From UBA1413 sp964650525 (lineage in GTDB: Bacteria > Bacteroidota > Bacteroidia > Bacteroidales > Prolixibacteraceae), in contig CAZYUA010000020.1 in assembly GCA_964650525.1 (NCBI GenBank), forward strand, positions 1 to 64,000: a DNA stretch of 64,000 bases, written 5' to 3'. A model generated the notes under the pieces. The model was not told the DNA's origin, made no database searches, and saw nothing but the letters and a program-made list of their open reading frames with translations. The position numbers were made by a program, and so were the translations under genes. Below are positions 20,187 through 29,145 of this stretch, in pieces. Each line of letters opens with the position of its first letter. The stretch's first letter is position 1.

Positions 20187-20208
20187 AACGTCAACTTCCG
20201 TTGACGTT
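20187..20208. repeat. Perfect hairpin in the metG 3' untranslated region
   Basis: AACGTCAAC (20187-20195) and GTTGACGTT (20200-20208) form a perfect 9-bp stem with a TTCC tetraloop. No T-run follows on either strand, so it is not a simple terminator. A further weak inverted repeat, CCCGG/CCGGG, lies at 20217-20234. Role unknown. Confidence 0.6.
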
Positions 20209-20311
20209 TAGTTTTCCCCGGGTTTCATTCCGGGAGGATTGCAACAGGATGGATACGCAAATTTCCCCGGGAAGATGCAAAATGTATTCCGCTTATGATC
20301 CGGGAAGAATC

Positions 20312-22345
20312 TTATTTGACTTCAGAACCATTTAATACCAGCGATTCAGGAGAGACCAGCACCAGTTTGCCGGAAGGGTCCTGTGCACAAAGGATCATCC
20401 CTTTCGATTCAATTCCTTTAAGCGATTTAGGCTCCAGATTGGCCAGGATGCAAACCTGGCGGCCGATGAGTGCTTCAGGTGTATAGTGTTCAGCGATACC
20501 AGACACAACCGTTCTTATGTCGACCCCGGTATCGATGGTTAATTTTAACAGTTTTTGGGTCTTGGCCACCTTTTCTGCTTCTACAATAGTTCCTGTGCGG
20601 ATATCCATTAAACCGAACTGTTCCAGGGAAACGGGATTCTTTGCCGGCACCAGTCCGGTCCTGGCTGCCTCATTGGCTTTTTTCGCGCTGAGAAGCTTCT
20701 GTACCTGTCGTTCCACCCGGGCATCTTCTATCTTTTCAAAGAGCAGCGCAGACTGATTTAACCGGTGGCCGGCAGGTAAAAGCCGGGTGTTACCCAGGCT
20801 GTCCCATGGCAGCGCTTCCATATTGAGAAATCCACGTAGCGTATTCATGCTTACCGGAAGAAATGGTTCCAGGGCTATGGTCAGGTTGGCTGTTACCTGC
20901 AGACAAACATGCAATACGGTACTTACCCGCCCGGGATCAGTCCGTATAACTTTCCAGGGTTCCTCATCCGCAAGGTATTTATTACCCAACCGCGCAATAT
21001 CCATAGCTCCTTTCAGGGCTTCCCGGAAACGGAAATTGTCCAGGCTCTTTTCTATCTCTGCACGCAAATCAGATAAGGAATCGAGGGTTTGGCGGTCTTT
21101 TTCCGTAAGCGTCCCGGCACCCGGGACCACTCCTCCCTGGTATTTTTCAGTCAGCACCAGCGCCCGGTTGACGAAATTCCCCAATATGGCAACCAACTCG
21201 CTGTTGTTGCGGGTCTGGAAATCCTTCCAGGTAAAGTCGTTATCCTTGGTTTCCGGCGCATTGGCTGTCAGCACATATTTCAGTACATCTTGCTTCCCGG
21301 GAAATTCATCCAGGTACTCGTGAAGCCATACCGCCCAGTTTCGGGATGTTGAAATTTTCTCTCCCTCCAGGTTGAGAAATTCGTTGGCAGGCACATTGTC
21401 GGGAAGGATAAAGCTTCCTTCCGCTTTTAACATAACCGGGAAGATGATGCAGTGAAATACGATATTGTCCTTACCGATGAAATGGATCATCCGGGTCTGT
21501 GGGTCTTTCCACCACTTTTCCCACTCCGGGGTATGTTCCCGGGTGGCTGAAATGTAGCCTATCGGAGCATCAAACCAAACATACAATACTTTGCCTTTGG
21601 CTTCTTCCAGGGGCACCGGCACCCCCCAGTCCAGGTCGCGGGTTACCGCCCGGGGTTGTAATCCACTGTCTAACCACGATTTACATTGGCCGTACACATT
21701 CGGCTTCCACTCCTGGTGCCCTTCCAGAATCCACTCTTTCAGCCAGGTTTCGTACTGGTCAAGGGGCAGGTACCAATGCCGGGTCTCTTTCAGAACAGGA
21801 GTGTTCCCGCTAAGCATGGACCGGGGATGGACCAGTTCGGCAGGACTCAGGGAGGTGCCACAGCTTTCGCATTGGTCGCCATAGGCCCGTTCATAACCAC
21901 ATTTCGGACAGGTACCCATGATGTACCGGTCGGCAAGGAACTGACCTGTTTCCTCATCAAAATATTGTGCAGACAGCTTTTCCACAAAATGGCCTTCTTC
22001 GTACAACTTACTGAAAAAGGCAGAGGCCGTCTCATAATGAACAGGTGCACTAGTCCGCGAATAGACATCAAAGGAAATTCCCAGCCGGGCAAAGGAATCC
22101 CGGATTTGTGCATGGTATTTGTCGACAATATGCTGTGGGGTGACCCCTTCGTTCCGTGCTTTCAACGTGATGGGAACCCCGTGTTCATCAGATCCACCGA
22201 TAAATAAAACCTCTTCACCCTTCATCCTGAGATACCGGGCATAAATATCGGCCGGCACATAGACTCCTGCCAGGTGGCCGATGTGGACCGGTCCGTTGGC
22301 ATAGGGCAGAGCTGAGGTAATCAGTGTACGCTTGTAGTCGGTCAT
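20312..22345 (-). CDS. metG: Methionyl-tRNA synthetase with C-terminal tRNA-binding domain
   Basis: Charges tRNA-Met with methionine. From ATG 22345 (MTDYKRTLITSALPYANG) the protein is 677 residues. The HIGH motif is at 21-24, the KMSKS counterpart is KISTS at about 330-334, and a zinc knuckle has Cys at about 146, 149, 159 and 162. The C-terminal EMAP/OB-fold tRNA-binding module (DIRTGTIVEAEKVAKTQKLL) starts at about residue 570. The full domain set matches the long dimeric MetG form. An upstream frame extension (MPPSTGLR) is shorter than a domain and lies against the promoter element at 22367-22374, so it is not used. Confidence 0.97.
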   Translation of the reverse strand: MTDYKRTLITSALPYANGPVHIGHLAGVYVPADIYARYLRMKGEEVLFIGGSDEHGVPITLKARNEGVTPQHIVDKYHAQIRDSFARLGISFDVYSRTSAPVHYETASAFFSKLYEEGHFVEKLSAQYFDEETGQFLADRYIMGTCPKCGYERAYGDQCESCGTSLSPAELVHPRSMLSGNTPVLKETRHWYLPLDQYETWLKEWILEGHQEWKPNVYGQCKSWLDSGLQPRAVTRDLDWGVPVPLEEAKGKVLYVWFDAPIGYISATREHTPEWEKWWKDPQTRMIHFIGKDNIVFHCIIFPVMLKAEGSFILPDNVPANEFLNLEGEKISTSRNWAVWLHEYLDEFPGKQDVLKYVLTANAPETKDNDFTWKDFQTRNNSELVAILGNFVNRALVLTEKYQGGVVPGAGTLTEKDRQTLDSLSDLRAEIEKSLDNFRFREALKGAMDIARLGNKYLADEEPWKVIRTDPGRVSTVLHVCLQVTANLTIALEPFLPVSMNTLRGFLNMEALPWDSLGNTRLLPAGHRLNQSALLFEKIEDARVERQVQKLLSAKKANEAARTGLVPAKNPVSLEQFGLMDIRTGTIVEAEKVAKTQKLLKLTIDTGVDIRTVVSGIAEHYTPEALIGRQVCILANLEPKSLKGIESKGMILCAQDPSGKLVLVSPESLVLNGSEVK

Positions 22346-22366
22346 TCGCAATCCTGTTGAAGGGGG

Positions 22367-22374
22367 CAAAGATA
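22367..22374 (-). promoter_or_regulatory. Candidate -7 promoter element of metG
   Basis: On the minus strand the sequence is TATCTTTG followed by CCCCC, an exact match to TAnnTTTG with the frequent C after it. It lies about 22 nt upstream of the chosen metG ATG, which leaves a leader of roughly 15 nt. The -33 box is poor. Confidence 0.55.
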
Positions 22375-22456
22375 AGCGATTTTCACATCGACGGCATCAT
22401 GAGATGGTGGCTATCTGTCAACAAAAGGCCGGCAACCCCCACCCTGAAAAAGAATT

Positions 22457-24064
22457 TTACTCCTGCGGTTGATATCGGGTGTTTCCGCGGTAGCTGGTCT
22501 CTGCCGGTTCATAATGAAAGAATTCTCCGGTAGTCCCGGTGACAATAAGTCCGGATTCACCATCTGGAGCCCACCCGATGGCAGAAGGACCGTTGTTGCC
22601 GGAGTTTCCCGGCTGGCCATCGGGTTTTCCGAATCCTCCGCGGCCTCCCGAGCCTCCATTGCCGCCGCTTCCGTGCATTCCCCCCGATCCGCCGGGACTT
22701 CTGGCAAGGATCACCTCACGGTAAGGCTCCGCATCTTCCGTATAATAAAGATAGATGGTCCCTCCATAACCCCCGGGGCCCCCGAAACCTCCGGGAGCGC
22801 CCCATCCGCCGTGCCCTCCGTTTTCACCGGGACCCTGCATGTCAATTTCTATCTTCACAATTTTTTCCACATCGCGGTAAACCGTCTCTTCCGTTTCCAC
22901 ATCGACCTCTACTTCCACCTCTTTTCCTTCCCCATCGATCTCTATTTTCTTCTCCTTTTTTATCACTTTCCGGATAAACGGTTCTTTGACAATTACTTTT
23001 TCCTCCCTGATCTCAGTCCATTTCTCACCATCCCTGCCCTGACCCCCATTGCCTCCGTCGCCGCCGTGCCCCCCGTAACCTCCGTCGCCGCCGCGCGATG
23101 TTACCGTTAAACTTCCCCCTTCCGGGTTGATCAGGTAGCGAAATTCCCGGCCTGTTGACGGAATACGGGCAAACACAAACAGCAGGGGACTTTGCAGTAA
23201 CGAATCAAAATAAAGGTCTGACCAGACTTCTACCTCCGGACCGTCGTAGCCCCATTCACCATCCTGGCCAGGATACCCGTCCTGTCCATTTGCACCGGGA
23301 CCGCCATCGTTTCCGTCCCATCCCGAACTCCCGCTCATTCCGGAGCTCCCCCAAAGCGAAAGGTCATAGTCATGAATATAATCCAGCAAGACCGAAAAGG
23401 TATCCCGTACGGCAGTGTTCCGTTTTGAAACAACCACCAGGCTGCTGCGGTGGTCCTGAATCCTGGAAAAATCGTGGTCTATGAGGAAGTGGCCTTCTTC
23501 CCAGATTCCTCCATCAGCCAGGAACCGGTACATTTCCGAACCCTTCCTGTCTTTCAGATCATAGGTCCGGGTTGCATGGTTGTTAAACGTGGCGTTCAGC
23601 ATACCCCGGATCCTGCTTCCCGGATACCTTTCAAAGCCCGGTTCTGCCAGGAATTCTATTCTGGTCTCATAATGGAGGGGAAGGAGCATATCTTTCGCCA
23701 GTTCCGGATGACGACGGGGATAAACCCTGATCCGTATGTATTTCCCCTTTGATGGCATAAGCTGTTCATTGACAAGGATTCTTCCTGAATTATCCCGTCC
23801 TCCGGTTACTTCGGTATGGTATTTCCACCAGAAAATGGTGCCACCACACAACCCCACGGTAGATTTTATCTTACCCCCCGGATAATAGGCCTTTACTCCA
23901 ATCCGGAAACTCTCTCCCGGCAATCTCAATTCTTCAGCACTGGTTACCAAACGGATGGAATCCGGTACGGGAAATAACCAGGAGGCTGCAACCTGTGGTA
24001 TGGTCCCGGTCATAAGTGCCAGCAGGAAAACGGTCGTTATGGTAGCTTTTGAACCCATTTCCAT
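22457..24064 (-). CDS. Secreted collagen-like glycine-rich protein of unknown function
   Basis: About 535 residues from ATG 24064 (AGAAG lies just upstream; another ATG is at 24058). A signal peptide (ATITTVFLLALMTG ... VAAS) is followed by a beta-rich N-terminal region of about 200 residues. Four blocks of collagen-like Gly-X-Y triplets come next (numbered from the longest frame): 249-287 with 13 uninterrupted triplets, 335-356 with 7, 423-445 with about 8, and 468-504 interrupted. Between blocks two and three lies a highly charged Lys/Glu/Val segment (about 360-418). There is no membrane anchor or sorting tail at the C-terminus. I do not recognise the family. It may form triple-helical or otherwise rigid extracellular fibres. 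It is transcribed alone ahead of metG. Confidence 0.75.
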   Translation of the reverse strand: MEMGSKATITTVFLLALMTGTIPQVAASWLFPVPDSIRLVTSAEELRLPGESFRIGVKAYYPGGKIKSTVGLCGGTIFWWKYHTEVTGGRDNSGRILVNEQLMPSKGKYIRIRVYPRRHPELAKDMLLPLHYETRIEFLAEPGFERYPGSRIRGMLNATFNNHATRTYDLKDRKGSEMYRFLADGGIWEEGHFLIDHDFSRIQDHRSSLVVVSKRNTAVRDTFSVLLDYIHDYDLSLWGSSGMSGSSGWDGNDGGPGANGQDGYPGQDGEWGYDGPEVEVWSDLYFDSLLQSPLLFVFARIPSTGREFRYLINPEGGSLTVTSRGGDGGYGGHGGDGGNGGQGRDGEKWTEIREEKVIVKEPFIRKVIKKEKKIEIDGEGKEVEVEVDVETEETVYRDVEKIVKIEIDMQGPGENGGHGGWGAPGGFGGPGGYGGTIYLYYTEDAEPYREVILARSPGGSGGMHGSGGNGGSGGRGGFGKPDGQPGNSGNNGPSAIGWAPDGESGLIVTGTTGEFFHYEPAETSYRGNTRYQPQE

Positions 24065-24420
24065 TTTTTCTTCTAACGGCAAAACAAAAAGCATTCCATT
24101 TTACAATCCCTAAGGGCTGTTTTTTAATAATTAGTTACCCGGAGAGATAACTTTCTGTTAAATTGAAAATCCCTGCCGGTTTCAGCGTGCTGTATTTTCC
24201 CCTTTCAAAATTTTTTTGCCATGCCGGAAAAACCATTCCGTTTGCCGGATAAAGGCACTTTTTTAATTGATACCAAAATGCTAATTTTACCTTTCCCTCC
24301 CGGCGCAAGATAGCAGGGTACCCAAAGGGAAAATAGTCTGTCTGTCACCGTACAAGCCATTCCGTACCATGCAGGTCAGCTGAAAATACCTTAAAGAAAA
24401 ATTTTCAAACTATTTACAGG
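24065..24420. other. Divergent intergenic region, no gene seen
   Basis: About 356 bases between the collagen-like gene (minus) and ldcA (plus). It must hold both promoters. A/T-rich runs and elements such as CTAATTTTACC resemble -7 boxes, but none matches TAnnTTTG exactly on either strand. I see no RNA gene or convincing small ORF. Confidence 0.4.
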
Positions 24421-25326
24421 ATGAAATCACCACCAGGACTGATTCCGGGGTCAAAAATCAGTATACTTTCCCCTGCCGGAAAGATCGAAGAAAAATACCT
24501 CTTCCAGACGGTTAGCTGGCTGAAGGATCAGGGTTATAAAGTGGTAACCGGCCAACATAGTGCAGGACAATACTTTCAGTTCTCCGGCACAGACGAAGAG
24601 CGCAGGGCAGACCTGCAGGAGGCACTGGACGATCCCGGAACAGCTGCCATTTTCTGCTCCCGGGGAGGAAACGGAACCCTCAGGATCATCGACAAACTCG
24701 ATTTCAGAAAATTCAGAAAACACCCTAAGTGGGTGGCAGGATACAGCGATATTACCGTTCTGCACAACCGGATTCACCACCTCGGATACTCATCACTGCA
24801 TGGCGTAATGAGCAGGCACTTCCTGGATGAGAACGGAAACGCCACCGAAAGTCTCCTCAGACTGATGGACCTGCTCCGGGGAGAAAAACCTTGTTATGAA
24901 TTCCCCGCTTCTCCTTTGAACCGGCCCGGAAGAGCCGCCGGCATCCTGACCGGCGGAAATCTGTCGATGCTCTACAGCCTGACCGGAACCCCTTACGATG
25001 TCGACACCACCGGAAAAATACTCTTCATCGAAGACATCGACGAGTACCTTTACCATATCGACCGGATGATGGTTAGCCTGCGGCTGGCGGGAAAACTGAC
25101 CCATCTGGCCGCATTGCTGGTGGGTCAGTTCACCGGGGTAAAAGACAACCCGGAGCCTTATGGATTGACCCTGGAAGAAATCATCCTCCAGGCTGCCGAA
25201 GGTTTTGATTATCCGGTCTGTTTCGGATTTCCTGCCGGACATGAACTGCCTAACCTTCCTCTTATGTTGGGAGCGAACTACCAACTCAACACCAACGACG
25301 CTACCTGTACACTCATTATGTCGTGA
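24421..25326 (+). CDS. ldcA: LD-carboxypeptidase, peptidase family S66
   Basis: Removes the terminal D-Ala from murein tetrapeptides during peptidoglycan recycling. The protein is 301 residues, the normal length. The catalytic triad is visible: Ser109 in GYSD, Glu204 in LFIED and His274 in FPAGHE, with the spacing expected for S66 enzymes. The oxyanion region RGGNG lies at about 81-85. There is no signal peptide, so it is cytoplasmic. The start is preceded by ACAGG. The next gene, yraN, follows after about 140 nt. Confidence 0.95.
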   Translation: MKSPPGLIPGSKISILSPAGKIEEKYLFQTVSWLKDQGYKVVTGQHSAGQYFQFSGTDEERRADLQEALDDPGTAAIFCSRGGNGTLRIIDKLDFRKFRKHPKWVAGYSDITVLHNRIHHLGYSSLHGVMSRHFLDENGNATESLLRLMDLLRGEKPCYEFPASPLNRPGRAAGILTGGNLSMLYSLTGTPYDVDTTGKILFIEDIDEYLYHIDRMMVSLRLAGKLTHLAALLVGQFTGVKDNPEPYGLTLEEIILQAAEGFDYPVCFGFPAGHELPNLPLMLGANYQLNTNDATCTLIMS

Positions 25327-25465
25327 CCATTCGTTTTTTAACCCTGTCTGCCAGTAAGGATTATGCCATACCCGCGTTAATGAGAGGCTCTGACCGCTAC
25401 GATTAACCACAGGGGAAACTATGTTCAGCGTAGCCAATCTCATCTGTTTCACGAAAGAAACCGTA

Positions 25466-25837
25466 ATGATGAAAAACAATACCCTGCAAACAGGCAATGC
25501 CGCTGAAGAGATCGCCCGGAAATATCTCATCAGAAAAGGGTACCGGATCCTTGAAACAAACTGGCATTTCGGCCACCTTGAACTGGATATCATTGCCAGA
25601 GACGGTGAGGAACTGGTCATCGTTGAGGTGAAATCAAGAGTGGGAGAACCCTTTGAGCACCCCTCTGATGCTATTTCTGACAAAAAAATCAGAATGGTCA
25701 TCGATGCAGCAGAAGGATGGATACAATTGAAGGAAGAAACCCGCAATACCCGTTTCGACCTGATAACCATAGTGTTTACCGGCCCTGGTACTTATGAACT
25801 GGAACATTTTGATAACGCTTTCAACCCCCGGGCATGA
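25466..25837 (+). CDS. yraN: YraN/UPF0102 family putative nuclease-fold protein
   Basis: 123 residues from the ATG pair at 25466/25469 (MMKNNTLQTGNAAEE). It has the conserved core of the family: GNAAEEIARKYLIRKGYRILETNW, then HLELDIIARDG and VIVEVKSR. The E..D...EVK pattern is the restriction-endonuclease-like metal site, so a DNA-acting role is plausible, but the biological function of the family is not established. The frame extends 15 codons further upstream without family similarity. Confidence 0.93.
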   Translation: MMKNNTLQTGNAAEEIARKYLIRKGYRILETNWHFGHLELDIIARDGEELVIVEVKSRVGEPFEHPSDAISDKKIRMVIDAAEGWIQLKEETRNTRFDLITIVFTGPGTYELEHFDNAFNPRA

Positions 25838-25930
25838 ACCGTCAGAACCCAAACAGAGCTGTCCTTCTGCTGCTTCTTACCTTCCGCAATCATTTGGCGA
25901 TTTCCCAACGACCGAAAATACGCTAAACCA

Positions 25931-26323
25931 ATGAATATCGAAGAGATCCGCGATTACTGCCTGGCGAAACCAGGTGTGACTGAGAGTTTCCCCTTTGATG
26001 ATACCACTCTGGTTTTCAAAGTTATGGGAAAAATATTCTGCCTGGCGAACCTTGACGGGGAGTTGGGATTGGCACTAAAGAACAGTCCTGAAAAAGTATT
26101 GGAAATGCGCGAACAGTATACCTGTGTTTTGCCTGCTTACCATATGAACAAAACACACTGGAATCTGGTTCTGGCTGAACCGTCGGTGTCCGGCTCCCTG
26201 CTGTTGACCTGGATTGACGAATCGTACGCCAGGGTGGTTGAAGGATTGACGGTAAAGCTGAAAAAGGAACTTATTTATATCCAGGAACGTGATGGAATAT
26301 CATCTGACAGAAGAATACATTGA
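25931..26323 (+). CDS. MmcQ/YjbR-family protein
   Basis: 130 residues with the family core: MNIEEIRDYCLAKPGVTESFPF, then VFKVMGKIFCLANL and NKTHWNLVLAEP. This small fold resembles the CyaY-like/DNA-binding YjbR structure; its function is not settled. Its last 32 nt overlap the start of the next gene, so the two are likely translated together. Same direction as ldcA and yraN. Confidence 0.92.
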   Translation: MNIEEIRDYCLAKPGVTESFPFDDTTLVFKVMGKIFCLANLDGELGLALKNSPEKVLEMREQYTCVLPAYHMNKTHWNLVLAEPSVSGSLLLTWIDESYARVVEGLTVKLKKELIYIQERDGISSDRRIH

Positions 26324-26495
26324 GCTTTTCCGGTTGCTGAAATTATTGCGCCTGGCCGCTTCCGGCGGACAGGCAAAAATGATGATCGACGAAGGAATGG
26401 TCGTCCGTAACGGGGAAGCCGAAGTGAAGAGACGGGCAAAAATCAGGAAAGACGAGGTCCTCGTCGTGAATGGTACGACCATATACATAAAATAA
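26292..26495 (+). CDS. Small S4-domain RNA-binding protein (YbcJ/YaaA-like)
   Basis: 67 residues from ATG 26292, inside the end of the YjbR-like gene. Nearly all of it is one S4 domain: LLKLLRLAASGGQAKMMIDEG, then VRNGEAEVKRRAKIRKDEVLVVNG. The SGGQAK and RRAKIRKDE segments are the RNA-contacting parts. Probably binds rRNA or another structured RNA. The frame also has an ATG one codon earlier (26289). Confidence 0.9.
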   Translation: MEYHLTEEYIELFRLLKLLRLAASGGQAKMMIDEGMVVRNGEAEVKRRAKIRKDEVLVVNGTTIYIK

Positions 26496-26623
26496 GCAAA
26501 TAAATTGTGCGAAAAACGGATCCGGGTTCCGGAAATTTTGTTTTCAAAATCTGTGTCCCCGACTCGAATCCGTATGGCTCCGGAATATTCCGGTTTCTAC
26601 GCTTTGCAGGCCCGAATGCCGGT

Positions 26624-27313
26624 TTATATTTCTGCACATGCCAGGGTGGCGATGCTCACTTTGGCTGCGCCGGCTTTCAGCAGGACAGCCACCGCAGCCT
26701 CCAGCGTGGATCCCGTGGTGATGACATCGTCAACCACCAAAACATGTTTGTCCTGGAACTCCTCACGACGGATCACCCGGAAGATTCCTTCCACATTTTG
26801 CCAACGTTCAAAACGGTTTCTCCGGGTCTGGGTCGGCGTAAACACCACACGCACCAGATTTCCCGATGAAACCGGTTTTGACAAAGCTGCCGCAACCCCT
26901 GATGCAATCCATGCACTCTGGTTATAACCCCTCTGCCGCTCTTTCCTGGCATGCAAAGGAACAGCTGCCACCACATCAACCTGACTGAAGTCCGAATCCT
27001 TTAAATCTTTTCCCATATAGCGGCCCATAAACTCCCCAATCTCTTTCAACCCTTTGTATTTCAGATAATGGACCAGCTTCTGATACCGGCTTCCTTTCCG
27101 GAAAAAAAGCCATGAGGTGGCTTGTTCAACAGGGACCCTGCCCCAGAAAAGGCTTGCAACCTTATTGTCAGGTGACTTGTGATAATGCGTCCGCGGCAGA
27201 TCCTGGACACAATACAGACACAGATACCTCTCCTGGGCCAACAGCCTCCGCCCACAGGTAATACACAATTCCGGATAAAACAATCCGAGAAAATCGTCCA
27301 CTATGCTGATCAT
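26624..27313 (-). CDS. comF: ComF-family phosphoribosyltransferase-like protein
   Basis: 229 residues from ATG 27313 (MISIVDDFLGLFYPELC). An N-terminal zinc-ribbon (CITCGRRLL ... CLYCVQDLP) is followed by a type I phosphoribosyltransferase fold with the PRPP loop VLVVDDVITTGST and the RGYNQS motif. ComF is needed for DNA uptake in naturally competent bacteria, though most Bacteroidota carry it without shown competence. Convergent to the yjbR/S4 pair. Confidence 0.93.
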   Translation of the reverse strand: MISIVDDFLGLFYPELCITCGRRLLAQERYLCLYCVQDLPRTHYHKSPDNKVASLFWGRVPVEQATSWLFFRKGSRYQKLVHYLKYKGLKEIGEFMGRYMGKDLKDSDFSQVDVVAAVPLHARKERQRGYNQSAWIASGVAAALSKPVSSGNLVRVVFTPTQTRRNRFERWQNVEGIFRVIRREEFQDKHVLVVDDVITTGSTLEAAVAVLLKAGAAKVSIATLACAEI

Positions 27314-27534
27314 CTGTTGTGGGTTTGCATAGTCCAATTTACAAATTCGGGGTGTCTGCAGCACTGAAATAAGTACTTAATTTATCCCTCAGAATCCTGC
27401 TTTTAATCTGTTTGAAAAAAGACCTTTCCCCTGCCGGTTTGCTTCAGGCAACCAGCAAATGCCTGTACTCTCACCCTGACATGCATTGAAAAAATATCCC
27501 CTTCTTTACGGATCGGGGTTTCGGGGAGATTTGT

Positions 27535-27542
27535 TACATTTG
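27535..27542 (+). promoter_or_regulatory. Candidate -7 promoter element for the cytochrome/oxidoreductase unit
   Basis: TACATTTG matches TAnnTTTG, 50 nt upstream of the cytochrome ATG. No -33 TTTG at proper spacing; the nearest candidate, TTTA, is too far upstream. Confidence 0.4.
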
Positions 27543-27591
27543 GAGATCTTAGTTCCGCCATACCAGCTAAGTTGAATGCGTTGTTGTTGTT

Positions 27592-29127
27592 ATGCTGAAT
27601 TTTTTTCGTACTTTTTTCAAATACAGGCTTTTACTTTTAACCTTGCTGGGGGTTTTTGCCGGGATGGCAGGTACATTTCTCTTCCGGAAGGGTGTTGAAG
27701 CCACCTCAACCGAACCCTTTTGTGAAGTGTGCCATGTACATCCCCATGTTTTCGGTTCCTGTAAGTCGTCGGTACATACCGTAACCCAAAGCGGGATAAG
27801 AGTAGGCTGCGTAGAATGTCACCTGCCTCCCCGGGGAGAGGGATATATGAAAGAAAAAATCAGGCTGGGTGTAAAAGATGCCTGGGGTTTTGTTTTTAAA
27901 GACAGTGCGGATTTTAATTGGGAAGCCCGCAGGACGGTGGAAATGGCAAAGCATTTCACATTCCAGGCGTCGTGTGTGAAATGTCACGTCAATCTGTTTC
28001 CTTTAACGCTGACCCCTGAAGGAAAGGATGCCCATCTATACTATACACAGAACGAGGATGAGCTCTTGTGCCTGAATTGCCACATCGATGCAGGGCATTA
28101 CGATCCGGGGCGTGTGCACACAAAAAACACAGGGTTCGGAAGCGGCAATTCCGCAGCACCGGTATTATTTTCGAGCTCCGCCGTAGTCGATACGTTCCGT
28201 TCCTTTACGGAGACGATTCCTCATACGGCGGTATCGTTCCGGATGGCAGCCATTCCCGGCGGTACTTTTACCATGGGCAGTCCCGGCAACGAACCTTTCA
28301 GAAAGGAGGACGAGGGGCCTGTCAGGAAGGTCGCTGTCAGCCCCTTTTATATGGCCGAAACCGAGATCACGTGGGACGAATACCTGGCTTTTTATTCCGC
28401 CACGGCAAAAGAAGGACGCTCTTCCGACACCGAAGGAGTCCGGACCCTTGCCGATGTGGATGCAGTCACCGGACCGACGCCTCCTTATGGCCAGCCGGAT
28501 CAGAACTGGGGTTTGGGCAGCCGGCCGGCGATAACCATGAGCTTTCACGCTGCTGAAACCTATTGCCGGTGGCTGTCGCAGGTTACCGGAAAACAATACA
28601 GGTTGCCCACCGAAGCAGAATGGGAATATGCTGCCCGCGGAGGTACCCAAACCCCCTATTTCTTCCCCGGAGACCCTAAAGCCTTCTCTGGAAAAGGTAT
28701 ACATCGCCTGATCAAAAGGAACAATCTTGAAATACTCAATAAATATGTCATCTACGAGGGGAACAGTCTGGCCAGGACCCAACCCCCGGATGCAGTGGAG
28801 GCAAACCCGTACGGGCTGAAAAACATGCTGGGAAATGCCGCGGAATATTGTTCCGATTGGTATGCACCCGATGCCTACCGCAATATAACCGATGGGGCGA
28901 AAGATCCCCGGGGTCCCCTTACGGGCGAAGAAAAGGTTGTCAGAGGAGGCACCTTCAGGAGTGATGCCGGGAGTATCCGCAGTGCTTCCCGCGACCATAC
29001 CCAAACCGGTGCCTGGTTGAAAACCGATCCCCAGATACCCAAAAGTCTTTGGTGGCTCTCCGATTGCAACCATGTTTCGTTCAGGGTCGTTTGTAATTAC
29101 GATGAATTTACCGGGAAAAAAGACTAA
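27592..29127 (+). CDS. NrfH/NapC-like tetraheme cytochrome c fused to an FGE/SUMF1-like domain
   Basis: 511 residues. A single membrane anchor (about 11-30) is followed by four CxxCH heme-binding motifs: CEVCH (44-48), CVECH (73-77), CVKCH (128-132) and CLNCH (160-164). The spacing and the SSVH and CVECHLP contexts are those of NrfH/NapC quinol dehydrogenases. After a linker, residues about 215-502 form a formylglycine-generating-enzyme/SUMF1-type domain: IPGGTFTMGS, RLPTEAEWEYAARGG, VVRGGTFRS and FRVV. The two active-site cysteines of true FGEs are absent from the C-terminal part (RSDAGSIRSASRD), so it is not expected to make formylglycine. Predicted periplasmic, taking electrons from menaquinol or giving them to it. 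The next gene starts 18 nt downstream. Confidence 0.88.
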   Translation: MLNFFRTFFKYRLLLLTLLGVFAGMAGTFLFRKGVEATSTEPFCEVCHVHPHVFGSCKSSVHTVTQSGIRVGCVECHLPPRGEGYMKEKIRLGVKDAWGFVFKDSADFNWEARRTVEMAKHFTFQASCVKCHVNLFPLTLTPEGKDAHLYYTQNEDELLCLNCHIDAGHYDPGRVHTKNTGFGSGNSAAPVLFSSSAVVDTFRSFTETIPHTAVSFRMAAIPGGTFTMGSPGNEPFRKEDEGPVRKVAVSPFYMAETEITWDEYLAFYSATAKEGRSSDTEGVRTLADVDAVTGPTPPYGQPDQNWGLGSRPAITMSFHAAETYCRWLSQVTGKQYRLPTEAEWEYAARGGTQTPYFFPGDPKAFSGKGIHRLIKRNNLEILNKYVIYEGNSLARTQPPDAVEANPYGLKNMLGNAAEYCSDWYAPDAYRNITDGAKDPRGPLTGEEKVVRGGTFRSDAGSIRSASRDHTQTGAWLKTDPQIPKSLWWLSDCNHVSFRVVCNYDEFTGKKD

Positions 29128-29145
29128 CCAATTAATCTGAATACG

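Noticed and set aside
22530..23330. Repetitive CCGCC/CCTCC tracts resembling a repeat array
   Set aside because: They are codons for Gly-X-Y triplets of the collagen-like protein; spacing is by codon, with no conserved repeat and unique spacers.
24793..25770. 325-codon minus-strand frame
   Set aside because: Antisense to ldcA and yraN, which have full family motifs; no recognisable domain.
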